DNA from: JAJFFW01 sp965263375
GTDB taxonomy: Bacteria > Pseudomonadota > Alphaproteobacteria > Caulobacterales > Parvularculaceae
Direction of reading: 5' to 3'
DNA length: 64,000 nt
NCBI GenBank assembly: GCA_965263375.1
Contig: OZ253669.1
Location: 2,604,001 to 2,668,000 of the forward strand
This document shows, piece by piece, positions 60,811-64,000 of the stretch. The first letter of the stretch is position 1, and every line of letters begins with the position of its first letter. Position numbers and translations under genes: made by a program. The notes under the pieces are model-generated. The model had not been told where the DNA came from and did not search any database. It worked only from the letters and a program-made list of their open reading frames with translations.

Positions 60811-62472
60811 TTAACCCTTGATTTCCATATCGACTGGCGAGAGGGCTTCCACCCCGCCAGAGGACTTACCCGCCCCGCCCATTTGACGTTCCATCGACAT
60901 ACGTCCCAGCACATAACCGGAGATACCGCCGAGCAATGCAGCAACCGTGTCTTGTTCTAGGTTCTTTGTAATACCGAGGATCAAAATACTCGCCGACAAA
61001 ATAAAGACCGTAATGATCTCCAAGAAAATTGCATATTCAAACTGACGGCTGACCCCTCGGTGAGACCGAGCGATAAAGTAAATCGTCAAGGCCACAATGG
61101 CGATCAGTCCACCCCATGCAATCAAGACCTGTAAAAGAAGATTTTCCGCCTCTTTCGCATCCCGCCGATCAGACAAAAGAGTTTCGATCGTTTCAAATTC
61201 GACATTAAGGAGAGCGTAGAGTTCAGCTTCATCTTCTTTCAGCATCTCTAGCTGCGCACGCAAATCTTCCGTCGCATCCTTAAACGCCTTTACAAGATCT
61301 TCGTAGTCTTGAGAAATAACCTCGGTAACCGCTTTTTGTAACTTAGCGATGGCTTCATTATCGTAGCTAACTGTCTGATCATCACTGCTGGCGTAGTATT
61401 TTTCTAAATCTTGTATGCAGGATCGATAAGCATTGAGCCGCGATTTAGAATAGGAGTGCCAATCCGTTTTTTGCCGTCTTGAGATTTCCATCAAGATCGA
61501 ATCTAGCGAGCTACACGCACTCCAGCTGGGCGTGCTATTACTTAAATCTATATCTTTTGTAACGAGCCTTGAGAATGAGAAGCTAGAATCTGTCTTTAAG
61601 CGCAGACGATCAAAATCACCGAGGACGCCGATGCGTTTTAAAAGATCACGTACATCGCCTTTCAGTAACCTTGGCGAACGAATATTATTTGCGTCACGCA
61701 AAGTATTATCAACAGCGGTTAAAGCGGCGCTTGAACCATTTTGGCTGTCTTCTGCAAAATCGACATGCGGCAATAATAGTCTCGCATCTGCCCGATAAGT
61801 TGGCAATTTTGCATAAAATTCTTCATCATTCGAAGTCGTACGAATGGCTTGTTCTAACCGCGCCCATGTTGAACCGATGGCGTCGATTGTAGCCTCTGGC
61901 CCGCTTTTAGGCTTCAGTGCCCTGATCAATTGATCGGTTTGGAACTCCGCTTTATACTCGTCCCAAAGATCGACATTTTCCTGTAACTTTTCGTCAAAAT
62001 CTTTGATTTTGTTGACATCAGGTTCCAATTTTTCAGCGGCGCTCTTTTTCTCTGACCAACGCGTGCGCAAATCTTCTTTTAGTTTTCTAAACGCGCTTTC
62101 TTCAGGAAGCTCATTTTCATCTTCGCCTCTCGATTTAGCTGCGGTGTCATTTATCCGAACAAGAACGCTTTCATTCCGATTACTAGAATTAGTGACCGTC
62201 TTGTCGGCGCCAGTTTCAACCTCAACATTTTGAAGATGCGCGATATCTTTTTCCGCCCCGCGAATTCGCGCCCATTGCTCAGCCACAACTGATTGGGTTT
62301 GCCCCAAGAAAGCCGCCGAACGCTCCCACAGGCCAAATTGGGCCCCGAATGTAATCGCGGAAAAAAGTAAGATCGAAAAAACAACAAGAATATGCCGCAT
62401 GGCGAACCCCGTAAATCGCCGCGCCGCGCCCTGCGCTAACTGAGCAAGACGCGCCCCGAATATATTGAACAT
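60811..62472 (-). CDS. Hypothetical membrane protein with long coiled-coil middle region
   Basis: The 553-residue protein has one N-terminal membrane helix (about 27-46), a large charged helical region (about 60-440) with coiled-coil stretches (for example about 120-180 and 375-440), two membrane helices (about 446-467 and 480-502), and a final hydrophobic hairpin-like GGISGYVLGRM (about 515-525). It contains only two cysteines beyond the middle and no recognised enzyme motif. It is cotranscribed with the amidase gene after a 24-base gap. A role as the membrane partner, sensor or holin-like factor of the amidase is possible; I do not recognise the family. Confidence 0.75.
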   Translation of the reverse strand: MFNIFGARLAQLAQGAARRFTGFAMRHILVVFSILLFSAITFGAQFGLWERSAAFLGQTQSVVAEQWARIRGAEKDIAHLQNVEVETGADKTVTNSSNRNESVLVRINDTAAKSRGEDENELPEESAFRKLKEDLRTRWSEKKSAAEKLEPDVNKIKDFDEKLQENVDLWDEYKAEFQTDQLIRALKPKSGPEATIDAIGSTWARLEQAIRTTSNDEEFYAKLPTYRADARLLLPHVDFAEDSQNGSSAALTAVDNTLRDANNIRSPRLLKGDVRDLLKRIGVLGDFDRLRLKTDSSFSFSRLVTKDIDLSNSTPSWSACSSLDSILMEISRRQKTDWHSYSKSRLNAYRSCIQDLEKYYASSDDQTVSYDNEAIAKLQKAVTEVISQDYEDLVKAFKDATEDLRAQLEMLKEDEAELYALLNVEFETIETLLSDRRDAKEAENLLLQVLIAWGGLIAIVALTIYFIARSHRGVSRQFEYAIFLEIITVFILSASILILGITKNLEQDTVAALLGGISGYVLGRMSMERQMGGAGKSSGGVEALSPVDMEIKG

Positions 62473-62741
62473 CTGCCCAAAACTATTGAAACGGAAAAAC
62501 CCCAGCCGCCTCAGTAACTATAATTATTAACGGTAAATCACCTGTGCGGCAACACTCGCGTCATCGCACACGCCATTAATATGCCTAACCAAGTGAGCTA
62601 GGTCACACCGAGAAAATAGCCACAGAACACCCGCATGTGGCGAATAAGCCCCTCGATCAGATTGACTGTTGGTTAGTCATTGTTTTTATGTGTGTTTTTA
62701 CGTGTTTTTTGAAGATGGCGCTTTCGGGAAAAGCGGGCGCA

Positions 62742-63707
62742 TCACGCCTCAGCGGCGATCAGCTTTGCTGCGCCCTGTTCCAGCAAATCCCGCGCCGCAT
62801 TCCGCCCCACCGCCCGCGGTTCATCTTTAGAACCAGTGGCAACCGCCTCAAGTATCACTTGCCCATCAAGACTTAAAACCGACGCGCGAAGGCGTAATGT
62901 CTCGCCCTCAATTTCAGCATATCCGCCAATGGGCGTATTACAGTGACCGTCCAACAACCACAATAATTCGCGTTCGGCTAAAGCTTGCAATCGGGTTGGC
63001 CCATGGTCAATCTTTGCGAGCTGCTCGCGCGTTGACCAATCTTGCTCAGCGCATTCAACGGTGACGATCCCTTGTCCAACCGCTGGTAACATCTCCTGCG
63101 GGGAGAATAATTTCGAAACGCGCGCGCTTAACCCGATGCGCTGAAGACCGCTTTTCGCCATGAGCAGCCCATCAGCCGGCCCCACCGCCGGCCCCTCAAC
63201 CATCTGCTGCATGACGCGCTCATCGAGCTTTTTCAAACGCGTATCAGCCGCCCCACGATAGTGAATAATCTCACACTCAGGATACAGCCTTTTCATATAA
63301 GCGGCGCGGCGAACAGAGTTTGTGCCGATTTTAAACCCGCGTCCGCCCTCTTGTTCGAATTGGTTCAGCGATAAATCCGGGTGCAGAACAAGCGCATCCT
63401 CCACAGCTTCACGCTTTAGATAGGCCGCAAGAACAAGGCCTTGCGCTTCTTCATCACCGGGCACGTCCTTTAAGGAATGCATCGCCGCATCAAGATCGCC
63501 AGCGCGCACGGCATCACGGATTTCACCGACAAAAGCGCCGCCTTTGCCGCCATGGCGCGCGAGTTTCGACGTTTGATCACGGTCGCCCTCGGGCTTGAAA
63601 CGCACCGCCTCAACACCATCAAGGGTCGGCGCCACAACGCCCAGTTGCCTAATAATATCATTTGTTTGCGCTAGCGCCATTACGCTAGATCGGGTGCCGA
63701 TTTTCAT
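62742..63707 (-). CDS. hemC: Hydroxymethylbilane synthase (porphobilinogen deaminase)
   Basis: The 321-residue protein begins MKIGTRSSVMALAQ and has DAAMHSLKDVPG (74-84), IGTNSVRRAA and LLDGHCNTPIGGYA with Cys256, the attachment point of the dipyrromethane cofactor. It joins four porphobilinogen units for heme. Length is normal. It is followed by 269 bases of AT-rich DNA. The upstream J-domain gene is on the same strand, 50 bases away. Confidence 0.97.
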   Translation of the reverse strand: MKIGTRSSVMALAQTNDIIRQLGVVAPTLDGVEAVRFKPEGDRDQTSKLARHGGKGGAFVGEIRDAVRAGDLDAAMHSLKDVPGDEEAQGLVLAAYLKREAVEDALVLHPDLSLNQFEQEGGRGFKIGTNSVRRAAYMKRLYPECEIIHYRGAADTRLKKLDERVMQQMVEGPAVGPADGLLMAKSGLQRIGLSARVSKLFSPQEMLPAVGQGIVTVECAEQDWSTREQLAKIDHGPTRLQALAERELLWLLDGHCNTPIGGYAEIEGETLRLRASVLSLDGQVILEAVATGSKDEPRAVGRNAARDLLEQGAAKLIAAEA

Positions 63708-63757
63708 AATAATTGTAACTATACTATTAGGGTCTAAAGAGTTTGTTGAGCATCGCC

Positions 63758-64000
63758 CTATGGCGAATCCCCCTCTTCAGAATGATCCGACTTCTCGTTG
63801 TCCCCTGCCTCATTAGGCTTTTCTTCCCCGCGCGTCTCAGCCGCCCTCAACAAAACTGCGCGCGCCTCATTAATTTGGGCGGCCAGATAATCGGTCCCCC
63901 CCTTATCCGGGTGAAGCTGGCTGATCAGTTTTTTATGTGCAGCTTTAATAGCGCCTGCATCTGCTTCAACCTCAACACCCAAAACTGAGGCAGCCTCATC
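63758..64000 (-). CDS. C-terminal J-domain protein, 5-prime end outside the window
   Basis: The frame is open to the right edge and reads DEAASVLGVEVEADAGAIKAAH, then KKLISQLHPDKGGTDYLAAQINEARAVLL, which is a complete J-domain helix II-III unit with the HPD motif. An acidic tail follows. The start lies beyond position 64000. Membrane-anchored proteins with such a C-terminal J domain are widespread in alphaproteobacteria and assist DnaK. Confidence 0.88.
   Translation of the reverse strand, partial: DEAASVLGVEVEADAGAIKAAHKKLISQLHPDKGGTDYLAAQINEARAVLLRAAETRGEEKPNEAGDNEKSDHSEEGDSP

Overview
The window is bacterial chromosome and reads as an alphaproteobacterium, probably a marine one of the Caulobacterales/Parvularculales/Kordiimonadales type. 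Evidence for this includes the fabD-fabG-acpP-fabF-mltG-yicC-gmk order, the sucD-sucA-odhB-lpd run, the Bpt-type aminoacyl transferase, an S6 protein with an Arg/Gly/Asp tail, and a TonB-receptor/FecI/FecR set. Base composition is moderate. There is no complete prophage, insertion sequence or CRISPR array. The only RNA gene seen with certainty is tRNA-Gly(TCC).

Positions 1-14989 form an accessory catabolic region, almost entirely on the minus strand. It holds heterotetrameric sarcosine oxidase subunits soxB-soxD-soxA (soxA runs off the left edge), a TetR regulator with a likely operator in the soxB promoter, an M19-type dipeptidase homologue with an altered metal motif, and ATP-dependent hydantoinase/oxoprolinase subunits hyuA-hyuB. 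An outer-membrane TonB receptor with an STN signalling domain, its FecR/FecI pair and a divergent RidA protein complete it. Together they suggest uptake of an N-methylated or cyclic amide compound and its breakdown toward sarcosine and glycine.

Positions 14990-23641 carry a degenerate-looking gap, tRNA-Gly, a small membrane protein, a 3-hydroxyisobutyrate-dehydrogenase-like enzyme, an SLC13-type permease, bpt, and a three-gene TRAP transporter. Positions 23651-46991 are mostly housekeeping: M48 protease, racemase and LemA; gmk-yicC-mltG; the fatty-acid synthesis genes; rpsF-rpsR-rplI and dnaB; a MATE exporter; mlaE-mlaF; an OmpA-like protein; GST and trhO; a cobalamin adenosyltransferase; a POT peptide transporter with a large extra domain; a SprA-related protease; and a methyltransferase.

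Positions 46992-59927 contain a possible small RNA, an unknown 126-residue protein, the 2-oxoglutarate dehydrogenase genes with sucD but no adjacent sucC, and a complete molybdenum-cofactor cluster moaA-D-E-B-C-moeA-mobA. The moaA leader can fold into a compact four-helix junction whose closing stem abuts the ribosome binding site, a strong candidate for an undescribed cis-regulatory RNA. Positions 60106-64000 hold a T7-lysozyme-like amidase paired with an unknown coiled-coil membrane protein, hemC, and the end of a J-domain protein.

The points most worth a second look are the moaA leader RNA, the two equally good translation starts (each with its own signal peptide) in the TonB receptor, the amidase/membrane-protein pair, and the catabolic island.
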